The position numbers and the translations under genes were made by a program. A stretch of DNA of 64,000 nt, taken from contig JALPQD010000076.1 of NCBI GenBank assembly GCA_023101885.1, positions 3,440,897 through 3,504,896 of the forward strand, given 5' to 3'. Source of the DNA: Typhlomys cinereus. Lineage: Eukaryota > Chordata > Mammalia > Rodentia > Platacanthomyidae. Below the pieces are notes generated by a model, which searched no databases, was not told where the DNA came from, and saw only the letters and a program-made list of their open reading frames with translations. Below, one piece after another: positions 34,293-45,900 of this stretch; positions within the stretch are counted from its first letter, which is position 1, and the number at the start of each line of letters is the position of its first letter.

Positions 34293-34732
34293 GCCCCTTT
34301 TGCACCCCACCCTGCTCCGTCGGTCGGGACGTGAGCGTGGGGTCCAGCCGGGCCTCAACCCCGCGCCCTAGCTGGTGAGTAACACGCCCCCCCACCCCCA
34401 CCCCCGCACGCACCGCCCACCAGGACCCCAGGTTGGCCCACAGGGACCCGGCTCCGACTCCCACCATCCAGCTGGAGCCGCGCGCGCGGGGCCGAGGGAC
34501 GAGGAGGACCTCCCCCTGCGCCCGGGCCCCGCCCCAGCTGCCCTAGGGTTAAATAGCTCCACGCCGTCGCCCCCATCCCCCCTTTGCACCCCACCCTGCT
34601 CCACCGGTCGGGACGCCCGCGGTCCAGCCGGGCCTCACCCCACGACCTAGGTAAGTCTCCGCCCGCCCCGCCCACCAGGACCCCAGGCCAAATAATTCAG
34701 TTTAGTGAAATTGAGAGATCTTAAGAGTTAAA
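34293..34732 (+). promoter_or_regulatory. L1 5' UTR with tandem promoter monomers
   Basis: Two repeat units start with a CCCC-TTT-GCACCCCACCCTGCTCC motif, its GCACC core lying at 34302 and 34586, a 284-bp period. The second unit is partial and ends about 34690. Both share GGTCCAGCCGGGCCTCA and CCGCCCACCAGGACCCC. The block is very GC- and CpG-rich, unlike all nearby DNA. Monomeric 5' UTRs act as internal RNA polymerase II promoters in mouse L1. The same role here is inferred. A 40-bp AT-rich linker precedes the ORF1 start. Confidence 0.85.
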
Positions 34733-35802
34733 ATGACAATGCCAAAGTCAAAGTGCAAATCCATGAGAAGCAACAATCAAGTAAACAAATTTCCCACTGA
34801 AGAAATTAATCCCATAATGTTAGACTCCAACAAGAACAAACCCACGGAAAAAGGCCAAGAAAGCCCCACCCAGGATAAAGACTTTCAAAATATGATCATT
34901 ACCATGTTCAATACTATGAAAGAGGAAATCAGGGAAGAATTACATAATCGAATCAATCGCTTTGAAGAGGAACAAACAGACATCTGGAGGAGTTGAGAAA
35001 AACAGTGCAAGAAACAAAAAGTGGCATAGAGCAGTTAAAACAAACTCAAGCAGAGTTTAAAACTGAGCTAAAAGACAAGTTATCTTCAACCCAGAACGCC
35101 ACAGAGAGTCTTATCAACAGAACTAATGAAGCAGAAAACAGAATTTCAGACCTTGAAGATAAAGTGGGAGTACTAACCAGCTCAATGGAAGAGGTTGTTA
35201 AAGCCAAAAAGATACTTGAGAGAAATATCCAAGAGATATGGGACACCCTGAAGAAGCCTAACATGCGTATTCATGGAATACCAGAGCAAGAATCTCAAAA
35301 TACCACCCCTGAGGAAATTTTTCAAGCGATCATAAAGGAAAACTTTCCTCATCTAAAAAAAGAGAGGCCCATCCATATACAAGAGGCATTCCGCACCCCA
35401 AACAGATACGACCAAAATAGAAGCACACCGCGGCAAATAATAGTTAAAACACTCCACATTCAAGATAAAGAACTGGTGCTGAGAGCTTCAAGGGAGAAAA
35501 AACAAGTCACTTTTAAAGGTAAACCTATTAAAATAACAAATGACTTCTCAGTCGAAACAGTAAAAGCAAGAAGAGCTTGGAGAGACATACTTCAAGTATT
35601 GAATGAGCAAAAATGTCAACCCAGGCTGATTTACCCTGCAAAACTATCAGTCATGATCGAGGGAGAAAGAAAAATTTTCCAGCACAAAGACAACTTGAAG
35701 GGATGCATGTCCACCAAACCAGGCCTTCAAAAACTGCTAGAAATGATACTCAAGCGTGAAGAAAAAAACAGGCATATCCAGGAGAACAGAAGGCAAGTAT
35801 AA
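34733..35802 (+). pseudogene. L1 ORF1 (nucleic-acid chaperone), one frameshift
   Basis: The product is the L1 RNA-binding protein that forms trimers on its own mRNA. The first ATG (34733) opens 87 codons ending at a TGA (34994-34996). The frame resumes at once in the -1 register and runs to 35802, so one base appears to be missing near 34985-34993. Together the parts give about 355 codons, normal for rodent ORF1p. A coiled-coil-like heptad stretch covers roughly 35000-35240, then an RRM-like region begins (NMRIHGIPE), then the C-terminal domain (ARRAWRDIL, LIYPAKLSV). The break falls before most of the coiled coil, so the trimer and RNA-binding parts would be lost from a product started at 34733. 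Confidence 0.93.
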
Positions 35803-35852
35803 CATCATTAAAACTGAAGCAATATACTTATAAAAGCTACTAAACATAATAA

Positions 35853-38800
35853 ATGTCTGGAATTAACAATAGTTTCTCCATTATAACACTAAATGTTAAT
35901 GGAATTAATTCACTGATCAAGAGACACAGATTACAAACATGGATTAAAAATCACAATCCATCAATCTGCTGCCTGCAGGAAACCCATCTCACCACAAAAG
36001 ATAGGCACGCTCTAAAAATAAAAGGCTGGTCAACAATTCTACAAGCAAATGGAAGCAGAAAACAGGCAGGGGTAGCCATTATGCTATCAGACAAAGTGGA
36101 TTTCAAACCAAAGAAAATTATAAGAGACACGGATGGATACTACATTTTAGTCACAGGTATAATTCACCAGGAAGACTTCACAATACTGAACATATATGCA
36201 CCCAATACGGGCCCCTCCACATTCATTAAGAAAACCCTACAGCGTCTAAAGCAAGAAATCAACCCCCAAACGATAATTCTTGGGGACTTCAACACCGCCC
36301 TCTCAACATGGGATAGATCAACAGGTCAAAAGCTTAACAGAGACACTTTGGAACTTAATCAAACCCTGAAAGAAATGGACCTTACAGATCTCTATCGAAC
36401 TTTTCACCCACGCACCAAAGAATACACATTTTTCTCAGCAGCACATGGAACTTTCTCCAAAATAGATCACATATTGGGCCACAAAATGAATCTACACATA
36501 TACAAGAAAGTTGAAATTCTAACCTGTGCCCTATCAGACCATCACGGCCTTAAAGCTGGACATCCACAACACATCAAACAAGAGAAAATACACTAACTCC
36601 TGGAAACTTAACACTATGATGCTGAATGAGAACTGGATTCAGGAAGAAATTAAAAAGGAAATTCAAGATTTCCTGAAAGTGAATGATGATGAAAATACAA
36701 CTTACCAAAATCTCTGGGACACAATGAAAGCTGTTCTAAGAGGTAAGTTCATAGCTCTTAATGCCTACGTCAAAAAAAATGGAAACATCAGAAATAAACA
36801 ACTTAACAATGCAGCTTAAAGCTTTAGAGAAACTAGAGCAATCTGATCCCAAAAGTAGTAGAAGAGAGGAGATTAGCAAAATAAGGGGAGAAATATCTGA
36901 AATCGAGATGAAGAAAACGATAGAAAAAATCAACCAGTCAAAAAGCTAGTTCTTTGAAAAAACCAATAAGATTGATACACCCCTAGCTAAACTAACCAAA
37001 AGCAAGAGAGAGAAAACACAAATTAACAAAATTAGAAATGAACATGGAGTTATCACTACTGATACCCAAGAAATCCAGAGAATTATAACATCATATTTCA
37101 AAAACTTATACTCTGTGAAGTTTGACAACACAAAAGAGATGGATGAATTTCTAAGTAAACACAACTTACCTACATTGAATCAGGAAGTTGTGAATTATTT
37201 AAATAGTTCTATAACATATAAGGAAATTGAGGAAGTAATCTCGAATCTTCCCACCAAAAAATGTCCTGGACCAGATGGATTCAGCACAGAGTTCTACCAG
37301 ACATTTAAGGAGTTAATAACACCAATACTCCTTAAACTGTTCCATCAAATAGCAAAGGAAGGAACACTACCAAATTCCTTCTATGAAGCTAATATCGTTT
37401 TAATCCCAAAACCTAATAAAGATTCACTTAAAAAAGAAAACTATAGGCCGATCTCCCTGATGAACACAGACGCAAAGATTCTCAACAAAGTCTTAGCAAA
37501 TCGGATTCAAAAACATATTAAAAAGATCATTCATGGGGACCAAGTAGGCTTCATCCCCGGCACACAAGGTTGGTTCAACATACGCAAATCAATAAATGTA
37601 ATTCATCATGTAAACCAGTCCAAAGTCCAAGACCACATGATACTCTCGATAGATGCAGAAAAAGCTTTTGACAAGATCCAACAGCCTTTTATGATCAAAA
37701 CGCTGGATACAGTAGGAATGGAAGGAACCTTTATCAATATAATAAAAGCTATATACAACAAGCCCACAGCAAGGATTATGCTCAATGGGGAACAATTGGA
37801 AGCATTCCCACTTCGATCAGGAACTAGACAAGGCTGTCCACTCTCACCACTTCTATTCAATATTGTACTTGAAGTCTTAGCTGAAGCCATAAGACAAGAA
37901 AGGGACATAAGAGGGATCCAAATCGGCAAGGAAGAAGTCAAGCTATCCCTATTTGCAGATGACATGATCTTATACCTGAGTGATCCCAAAAACTCCACCA
38001 GGAAGCTCCTGGAACTAATTGAGAAGTTCAGCAGGGTGGCAGGATACAAAATAAATGTGCAAAAATCAGAGGCCTTCCTATATGCCCAGAATGAAAGAAG
38101 TGAAAAAGCCTTGAGAGAAACAATACCATTTATTATAGCCCCTAAAAAAATGAAATACCTTGGTATAAACCTAACTAAGGAGATAAAAGACCTTTACAAT
38201 GAAAACTTTAAAACCCTAAAGAAAGAAATAGCAGAAGACACCAGAAGGTGGAAAGACCTCCCTTGTTCCTGGATTGGCAGAATCAACATTGTGAAAATGA
38301 CCATCCTACCAAAGGCAATATACAGATTCAATGCTATACCAATCAAAATCCCAAAGCAATTCTTCAAAGAAGTTGACCAAACAATCTCAAAGTTCATATG
38401 GAGGCACAAAAGACCCAGGATAGCAAAAACAATCCTGAGTAACAAAAACACAGCTGGAGGTATAACCATACCAAACCTTAGTCTATACTACAAATCCATA
38501 GTTGTAAAGACAGCCTGGTACTGGCTCCAAAATAGACACACAGATCAATGGACAAGGATTGAAGACCCAGATATAAGCCCACAAAGTTACAGCCATTTGG
38601 TCTTTGACAAAGGGGCCCAAAGAATCCAATGGAAAAAGAACAGCATCTTCAACAAATGGTGCTGGCAAAACTGGATCTCCACATGCAGAAGATTAAAGCT
38701 GGACCCATACTTGTCACCATGTACAAGACTTAATTGCAAATGGATCAAGGACCTTGATATCAGGCCAGAGACTATAAAATCCATAGTTGAAAGGATAGGG

Positions 38801-39677
38801 AACTCCCTCGAGCTGATTGGGCTAGGCCAACACTTCCTAAACAGACATCCAATGGCACAGTCACTGCTACCAACTCTCAACAGTTGGGATCTTGTGAAAT
38901 TAAAGAGCTTCTGTTCAGATAAAGAGATTGTAAAGCGAGCTCAAAGGCAACCCACAGAATGGGAGAAAATCTTCACTAACCACATATCTGATAGAGCTCT
39001 ATTGTCCAGAGTGCACAAAGAACTTAGAAAACTAAACACCAAGGAAACCAATGGCCCAATTAAAAAATGGGCCTTGGAACTTAAAAGAAACTACCAGGGA
39101 TGAAATTAAAATGTCTAACAAATATCTTAAAAAATGCTCCACTTCTTTAGCCATCAGGGAAATGCAAATCAAAACTTCCCTGAGATATCATCTCACCCCG
39201 GTCAGGATGGCAAAAATCCACAATACTAACAATGACAAATGCTGGAGAGGATGTGGAGAGAGGGGAACTCTCCTACATTGCTGGTGGGAATGCAGGCTTA
39301 TACAGCCACTCTGGCGAGCCGTCTGGAGATTCTTAAAGAAATTAAAGATTGAAATGCCATATGACCCTGCTATTCCACTTTTGGGAATAACCCCCCATAC
39401 AGCAGAGGTTCACCTCGATAGCACAAGCACGACCATGTTCATAGCAGCAGTGTTTACAATAGCAAACTCATGGAATCAGCCCAAATGTCCAACAGTTGAC
39501 GAGTGGATAAGGAAACAGTGGTACATCTATACAATGGAGTACTACTCAGCCATCAAAAATGATGAATTACTGGAATTTGCCGGGAAATGGATGTCATTAG
39601 AAACAATTATATTAAGTGAAGTATCCCAGACCCAGAAAATTAAGCGCCGTATGTACTCCCTAATAGGTGGCTCCTAG
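35853..39677 (+). pseudogene. L1 ORF2 (endonuclease-reverse transcriptase), broken
   Basis: ORF2p nicks target DNA and copies L1 RNA into the site. The AP-like endonuclease fills the first 240 codons and keeps every key residue at its usual position: N14, E43 (QETH), Y115, D145 and N147 (GDFNT), D205, D229 and H230 (SDHH). The reverse transcriptase follows, with the YxDD-type FADD at 37952-37963, and a C-terminal Cys-rich motif ([10 protein letters not shown]) near 39240-39310. Breaks: an extra base near 36555, an extra A in the 8-A run at 36772-36779, a TAG at 36947-36949 (where the family has Trp), and an extra A in the run at 39083-39086. Segments between breaks read cleanly in three frames. 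Total length is normal, about 1,275 codons. Confidence 0.96.
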
Positions 39678-40027
39678 TACCAAACCCACCCAGCCCACCT
39701 AGAGACAGTAATTGCAAGGATTATGAACAGGAGGGATGGGGTAGGAGGGCCACACCCAAAACAAGGAGAGAAGGGACCATGTTACAGCAGGGAAAATAGG
39801 CCTCCACCAAGGACCCAAATAAGTAATGAGACATGTGATTAAGTTCACAGACTTTTGTTCCTGATCATTTACTACTGAGGGGGAGTGATCTCACCAGAAG
39901 AGGAGGGCATATAGTCTGGCAGATAAAAAGTAACAATTTTGCAAATGGGTGATAGACCCCTCCCTCACTGTGGTTTCCCACTTTTATTACATCTGCCTTT
40001 GAATGTGCTTTAAAAAAAAAAAAAAAA
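39678..40027 (+). other. Short L1 3' UTR and poly(A)
   Basis: 334 bp of UTR then 16 A (40012-40027). No AATAAA is seen just upstream of the A-run. The last 100 bp (TTTGCAAATGGGTGATAGAC...TGAATGTGCTTT) match the inner end of the element at 216-1008, which continues for about 650 bp more. The G-rich polypurine tract is therefore absent here. Confidence 0.85.
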
Positions 40028-40041
40028 AAGAAGTGAAGCAT

Positions 40042-40590
40042 AAGGCAGAGTTGCAAACTTCTTCGGCTAAATAATGAAATCATGTCCAGCACAGAGTTCT
40101 TCAGCAAAAATAAGAAAACACATTGATTCCAGGCAAATCAAGAACCCATGATAAATAAAGACCACATGGAATTGGTGAGAAAGGTCACCAAACCGTGACT
40201 GGAAGCAACAAATGGCAACAGCCACAAACTGTGGAAAGGAAGAGTTTTTATTCCCAGGTTTCCTCATTGTAATAGCTAAAATATCAATTTTTAAACAGAA
40301 AATTATGAGACATGAAAAGAAACAAGAAAGCACACACCATATCTGGAGGGGGACCCAGTCAACAGATGCTATACGCTAAGAAGTCCAGAGTTTTGTACTT
40401 CATAGAAAAAGACTTTGAATCAAGTAAATCTATTCAAGGAACTAAAGGAACATATGAGGACAATAACTCATTAAGAAGATTTTATAAAAACAGACAGAAA
40501 TAATCAACGTATAAAAAAGTGGCAAGCTTGGACTAGAGAACATTCGCATAGCATGTGTGAGGCCTAGAGTTTAGCCCCCAGCACTGCTGA
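40042..40590. other. Unique stretch ending in an ID-like SINE
   Basis: The ID-like copy is at about 40512-40590, plus strand (GACTAGAGAACATTCGCATA, then TTTAGCCCCCAGCACTGC). The rest is unrecognised. Confidence 0.45.
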
Positions 40591-40978
40591 ATAGGATATA
40601 TATTATATATAAACATATATATCCATCTATGAGTTAAAATAGAAATGATTGAGTTAAAGAGTACTATCTGAAATGCCGGCTCAACAAGTTGGAATAAACA
40701 GAAAACAGAATAAGGAAACTTCAAAGCAGGCCAGTGGGGGTCATCTAAAAAAAACTCTGATAAAACTCTCCTCAAAAGACAACAAAACTATCAATCAAAA
40801 CTTAGAATGAAATGGTGGCATTCACAGATAAGTAAAAATGGAGACACTTTGTTGCTAGAAGACTTTTCCTAGAAGAAATCCTTTAGGTGAAAGGAATGAC
40901 ACTAGATAGTGTCATAAATTGATATGATGAAATGAAAAACATTAGCAAAGGTGCCAGTCTAGGTAAATATGAATTCAT

Positions 40979-41856
40979 AAATGTAATTTTTTAAATAATA
41001 TTTTTAATTTTTTCCTTAGTTTTACAAGCATTTTGAGTACTTATCCCTACCTCCCTCCTTTTTCCTTCTTCCCATCCCTCTTCCCCTCCCTTCATCAGTC
41101 CATCCTTCTCACTCCCGCCTTCTTGTCTGTTGGCTTCTGTGGGCCCCAGAGTTCCCTCTGATTTGTCTACTCTTGTGGGGGTTCAGGCCTCTGTGGCATA
41201 TCAAGTGACCCCTCCTAGGGCCTCTTCACTGATAGGGGCAGTCCCCTTCACTCATCCAGCCCTAGTCCCCAAGGTTTCCACTGCATGTAATTATCTCTCC
41301 TGAGATCCTTGCTAGTCTATGGGGCCACGTTGTATGTCACTCATGCAGATCTGGTAAGGACAAGTCTCATTGCAAAGAGTTCCTGGATGCAACAGTCCTG
41401 CCTTGAGTGGAATGTCTTGTCCAATGGTGGACCTTCCCATCTTTAGACTCTTACAATCTTACTGCCCTCTCTTCTGCCTTAGGATGGGGAGAGATATGGT
41501 TGGCCTGATTCCAGTAAAGCATTACAGGGTCACAGGTACTCTGCATTCTGGATTGCTGTTGTTGTCCACTTCACTGCTCTTTCACCTTCCTAGGCTGCCA
41601 TCTGTCAGAGTGTTGAGATCCTCTACTCCTGTTGGACAAGAAGACTTCTAGGCTGAATGCTGAGTGCTCTTCCAATCTATGGATATGATAACAGGGTATT
41701 TACAGAGCTGTTTTTTGTATTGTCTTCCTACCTATAGGTTCATAGACTGTTCTTCCCTAGTGATCTATTTCCTTCCCTTTTATAGATTTTTGTTCTAGTT
41801 AACAGTAAGAGGAATATGTTCCACTCTGACAAGTGGGTTTTGTAAATGCAATTTTT
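40979..41856 (-). mobile_element. L1 3' UTR (older subfamily) with TSD
   Basis: AAATGTAATTTTT (40979-40991) and AAATGCAATTTTT (41844-41856) flank an antisense L1 3' end: TTTTACAAGCATTTTGAGTA, a pyrimidine tract, GTTCAGGCCTCTGTGGCA and CTTACAATCTTACTGCCCTC. It shares the TACAAGCAT...GAGTACT landmark with 46900-47520. Confidence 0.8.
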
Positions 41857-42438
41857 ATTCTTTATAAGATTTAAAGGACAACTGCATATAATTGAATTTA
41901 TATACCTAAGTTGATGACTACAATGTATAAAGATATAATTTGTTTAACAAAAATGACAAGTGGTGAAGGGAAAAATAAAGTTACAAAGAAACAATGTTTT
42001 CACATACTACTGAAATCAAATCAGTATTAATCTAAAACATATTGTCATAAATTAAGGCATATATTACAATTATCACTAGGATAATTACCAAAAATAGAAG
42101 AAAGATCAGAATGTTCAAACTTCACACCAGAAAATAGTTAAATATATTATTGTTTATGAGAAAGTGCATAAGATAAAAATGGGTTAAGTACTTAAATTTC
42201 AGACATTGGAAGACAGATGAAAAAAACCATGATTAAACTGTATGGCTTCTGTGAGCGATGCAGTTCAAATTCAAAGAAATAAATCAATTCAGTGTGAAAG
42301 CTGGAAATAAACATAGTACGCAAGCAGTAACAAGGAGTTGATGTGCCTCCACAAGAGCAGACAAAATGGGCTTTAAATGTGTTGATAGATTAAGTTGGAC
42401 ATTTTGTGATGATAAAGGGTCAATACATGTTTGGGGAG

Positions 42439-42740
42439 TGTCATGGTTTGAATTTAAGTTGTCCCCCAAAGGTTCATGTTTGAATCCTTAGCTGATATCG
42501 GTGCTTGGGAAGATCGTGGAACCTTTGGGGGTTGGAGCTGGAGGAAGTCAAGTCGCAGGAGGTGGGCCTTGAACCCCTTCTGCTAGTGATCTGCTGGTGT
42601 AGTTTGCAGCTAGCTGTCTGTGATCTGAGCTGCCTCCCGCTTCTGATGCCCGCCATGCTTTTTCCACCATAATGGCTTATATTTCCCCAAGAGTTGTGTA
42701 TAAGTGTTGTTTCCCAGCAACAGAAAGAGTAACTGAGACA
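42439..42740 (+). mobile_element. MaLR solo LTR (ORR1/MT-like)
   Basis: 302 bp, TGTCATGGTTTGAATTTAAG to GTAACTGAGACA, flanked by GGGAG and AGGAG (4 of 5). The CCCCCAAAGGTTCATG and TGGAACC...GGAGCTGG blocks are typical of MaLR LTRs. No internal region. Confidence 0.85.
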
Positions 42741-42782
42741 AGGAGGTATCTGTATCTCAGTGTAGTGCTTATGCATGAAAAG

Positions 42783-43060
42783 CTGGGTTTGGTGACATAC
42801 TTGTAATCCTAGACTGGGGATAGAAGGTAAGACACAGGATCCTTAGGTCTTGTCAAGCTGTTCAGCCTAGCACAGTGAGTTCCAGGTTTCAGCGAGTCTG
42901 AGTGACCCTGTATCAGTGAATAAGGTGCATGGCTCTTGAGCAACAACACCCAAAGTTAACGTTAGACCACATACATGTGCACAGATGTATAGCAGACCGA
43001 CATGTCCACATGCACCTACATACATGTAAACATGCACAAACATTCACACATATGCCAAAG
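42783..43060 (+). mobile_element. B1-derived composite SINE
   Basis: A B1-like left part (TTTGGTGACATACTTGTAAT) is followed by GAATAAGGTGCATGGCTC, a TAACGTTAGACCACATACAT block and a CA/CATG-rich end. The right part recurs at 44085-44210. Confidence 0.6.
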
Positions 43061-43252
43061 GTCAGTCCATCAAGATGATAAACATATATGTACCTAAGAA
43101 TACAACCACAAAATATGTTAAGCAAAAAAATGACAAAATTGAAGAGACAATTAAAAAAATTAAAGGAGTTGAATAAGCAGAATGACATAGCAAGGCTTAA
43201 CATAATTAACCAATTAGTTCCATGTAGAACACTTTATCCAACAATATGTGCA

Positions 43253-43883
43253 TGGGTCAGGGTTCTCTGAAGAAACAGAATCTATAGAATGTAATATATA
43301 TAAATGAGTTATTAAAATAACTCACAATAAAAATAGTGTCCTTCAAAGTAGTCGCCTGCAGCCACCTTGTTCTTGACTGGAATGTTCCACAAAGCCAAAA
43401 GATCCCAAGAAGGTCTCAAGCCTTTACTTCTCTGGAGGGTCGAAGACACTGGGTTCCACTGATATTGGTGAAGAGCAGCTGGGCTCCGACGTTGTGATGA
43501 ACAGTGAACAGCAGCAAGGCCTAGAGACCAGGCTCCAAAGGCAGCGGAAACAGGTGGAAAAGGTGAAACTCCAAGTCAGCCAAGGATGGAGGCAGCAGCA
43601 ACAGCAGCAACCAAGAAGGCCAGATGCTCTAAAGACAAACAACATGCACACAGAGTGGACTCCACAGCAAGTCAACACCAGATAAGGGAAGAGCAAGTCC
43701 CTCCTCCTTGCACCTCCTATTATCTGGTCCACCATTGGAAAGAACCATCCACTGTGGCCTGGGTTTTCCACAGCAACCAATCAAGTACCTGCAGACTTGT
43801 TCAGGGGCCATTCTAACCCTTAACCCTCCACACCTGTCCCCCAAACTGTCTGCAACTGTCAAGTTGACACCAAAATGCAACCA
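43253..43883 (-). mobile_element. ERVL (MLT2-like) solo LTR
   Basis: TGGGTCAGGGTTCTCTGAAG to CAAGTTGACACCAAAATGC, homologous along its length to 4671-5341 but without the CAG expansion. It sits inside the ancient L1: L1 text is continuous across it. Confidence 0.8.
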
Positions 43884-44084
43884 TAATAACATGGAATATT
43901 TTCTTCTCCTTAAGTGTACTTGGAACATTCTCTTTAATATACCATATATCTAGTCATATGTTAGTTGGTGTAAAACTGGTATTGATAGTTGTAAAATAAT
44001 TGATATGATAAAAGTATGTTTTATGACCACAATGGAATTCAAGTAATATGGAAAGACATTTATGAAATGCTCAAAGATGTGCTC

Positions 44085-44210
44085 TAGGTTTCAGTGAGTG
44101 AACCTATATCAATGAATAAGGTGCATGGCTCCTGAGGAATGACACCCAAGGTTAACCTTAGGCCACATACATGTGCACAGATATGTAGTAGATCTGCATG
44201 TGCACTCAAT
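44085..44210 (+). mobile_element. B1-derived composite SINE, right part
   Basis: GAATAAGGTGCATGGCTCCT, then CCCAAGGTTAACCTTAGG and ACATACATGTGCACAG, matching 42905-43000. Confidence 0.6.
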
Positions 44211-44224
44211 ACTTAAGGGCTTTT

Positions 44225-44665
44225 CTTTGTTTTCTTTTTCAAATTAATTAATTTTCCTTTTATACAAACAAAATGAGTGATTGTCCCTGCCCTTCCCACC
44301 CTCCCCCTTTTCTCTCCCTTTCCTCTCCCATTCCTTCCTTCCCTTCACCAATTCATCTCTCTCCTTCCTGCCCTCATGCCTGTCTGCTTGTGTGGGCCAC
44401 AAGGTTCCCTTCGGATGGTCTGCTCTACTAGGGGATCAGGCCTATGTGGCAGTGTAAGTGGCCCATCTATGGGTAAATCCACAGATAGGGACGCCCCTTT
44501 CACCTGTCTAACCCCTGCCTCTATGGTTCTCACTGTGTGTATCTATTTCTCTTGAATTCCTCTCAGGTCCATGGGGGAAATGTTGATATGTCAATCATTG
44601 TGAGTCTAGTGGGGTCATCTCATTGCAGTGAGCTCCTGGATGCAGCATAGGAAGGTTTCTGATTG
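44225..44665 (-). mobile_element. L1 3' UTR, older subfamily
   Basis: TTTTATACAAACAAAATGAG, a pyrimidine tract (44280-44345), GGATCAGGCCTATGTGGC and GAGCTCCTGGATGCAGCA, as in 41120-41400 and 47220-47410. No clear TSD. Confidence 0.7.
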
Positions 44666-45252
44666 ACAAATTAAATGTACCTTAAGAACTTAATTGCAGT
44701 CATTAACAAGTACATTCTTCAAAAAATGGAAGCAAACCAAATTCAAAAACATAGATAAAGAATTATATATCAAATCTAGGTGTAATACATCCTAGGAATA
44801 AAGGAGGATTAATTCAACATATAATGTCAGCATAATCTGCCATATTAATAAAATGAAGTAAAACAAGTGATATTTTCATCTCAGTAGACGCAGGAAAAGC
44901 ATTTGACAAAACCTAACATCCTTTCATGATAAAATACTCAACATACTCAACAACTCAGGAATAGAAAGGAACTCCCTTAAATGGACAAAAAAAAATCTAT
45001 GAAAACTTCATTGAGAACACTGTTTATAATAGTGAAAAACGAAAGATTTTTTCTCTAAGGCCATGAATAAGGCAAAATTATTAATTTTCAGTTTTTATTC
45101 AACATCACTCTGAAAGTTCTAACTAGAGTAATTAATGAGAAAAAGAAATCTGGCATCCAGGTGGAAAAAAATTGACATGATATCTTTTTGTAGATGGCAT
45201 AGTCTTGTATTTAGACACCCTAAGGAATCTATAACACATTAAGAGAACTGAT

Positions 45253-45469
45253 AAAACAGTTCATGGGGGCTGGAGAGATGGCTCAGGGGTTAAGACTTTG
45301 TCTTGTAAACAGAAAGTCCCAAGTTCAGATCCCAGATCCCAGATCCCAGGTAAAAATGTTCCACAGCAGCCTGCATTTTTGGCCCTAGTTTGTAGAGCCT
45401 GTAAAATACCAGAAAGAAGCCAAAAGGAGGTAGAAGCAATCCACAGGAACACACACAAAGTGCCCTCTG

Positions 45470-45506
<37 letters not shown>

Positions 45507-45533
45507 GTAAATAATTTTAAAAAAACAGTTCAT
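45253..45533 (+). mobile_element. B2-headed SINE with (CA)n tail, in the ancient L1
   Basis: AAAACAGTTCAT is repeated at 45253-45264 and 45522-45533. Head GGCTGGAGAGATGGCTCAGG, three tandem AGATCCC units near 45325-45345, (CA)n at 45470-45503. L1 text continues on both sides. Confidence 0.92.
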
Positions 45534-45900
45534 TAAATTTATAGAACAAGATGATCACAAAATCATTCTATATATAATAGCAGTTAACAATGTACAGTAA
45601 TTTAACAAAATAATTTCACTTAAAGGAAGATTGAGTAAAATAGCATACTGAGGAACAAATTTCACAAAGGAAGTACAATATCTGTACCGTTAAAACCACA
45701 AAATACTGTTGTAAGATGTCAAGGGAAGCCTAAATAAATGACAAGTTATCACCGGTTCATGTACTGTAAGAATTACTATTGTGAAGATAGCCATTGCTGT
45801 AATTGATTTGCAATTTCAAAATGATTATTGTTGAAAATCTCAACTTCTTTTTGTTTTTGAGGAACTTGACACTTGATCATAAAATTCACATGGAAACAAA

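Larger units (their letters stand above)
34279..40041 (+). mobile_element. Full-length L1 retrotransposon with TSD
   Basis: AAGAAGTGAAGCAT is repeated at 34279-34292 and 40028-40041. Between them is a complete 5.7-kb L1: a GC-rich 5' UTR of repeated units (34293-34732), ORF1 (34733-35802), a 50-bp spacer, ORF2 (35853-39677), a short 3' UTR and poly(A) 40012-40027. The perfect TSD and near-intact frames show a geologically recent insertion. Four single-base indels and one nonsense codon make it non-autonomous. Its 3' UTR stops short of that of other copies in the window. Confidence 0.98.
40600..45900 (+). mobile_element. Ancient L1, fragmented by later insertions
   Basis: Ordered, same-strand pieces resemble old L1: 5' region text at about 40800-40975 and 41860-42200 (weak), ORF2 endonuclease region at 43080-43245 and 43890-44080 (TTTTATGACCACAATGGAAT), RT region at 44690-45265 (AGTAGACGCAGGAAAAGCAT, the conserved SxDAxKAFD segment), and later ORF2 at 45534-45900. 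All frames are destroyed. Text on either side of the LTR at 43253 joins up as continuous L1, which supports one original element split by insertions. Confidence 0.7.

Noticed and set aside
4671..43883. Paired ERVL LTRs at 4671 and 43253 as one element
   Set aside because: They are 38 kb apart with unrelated DNA and an independent L1 between them. They are two solo LTRs.
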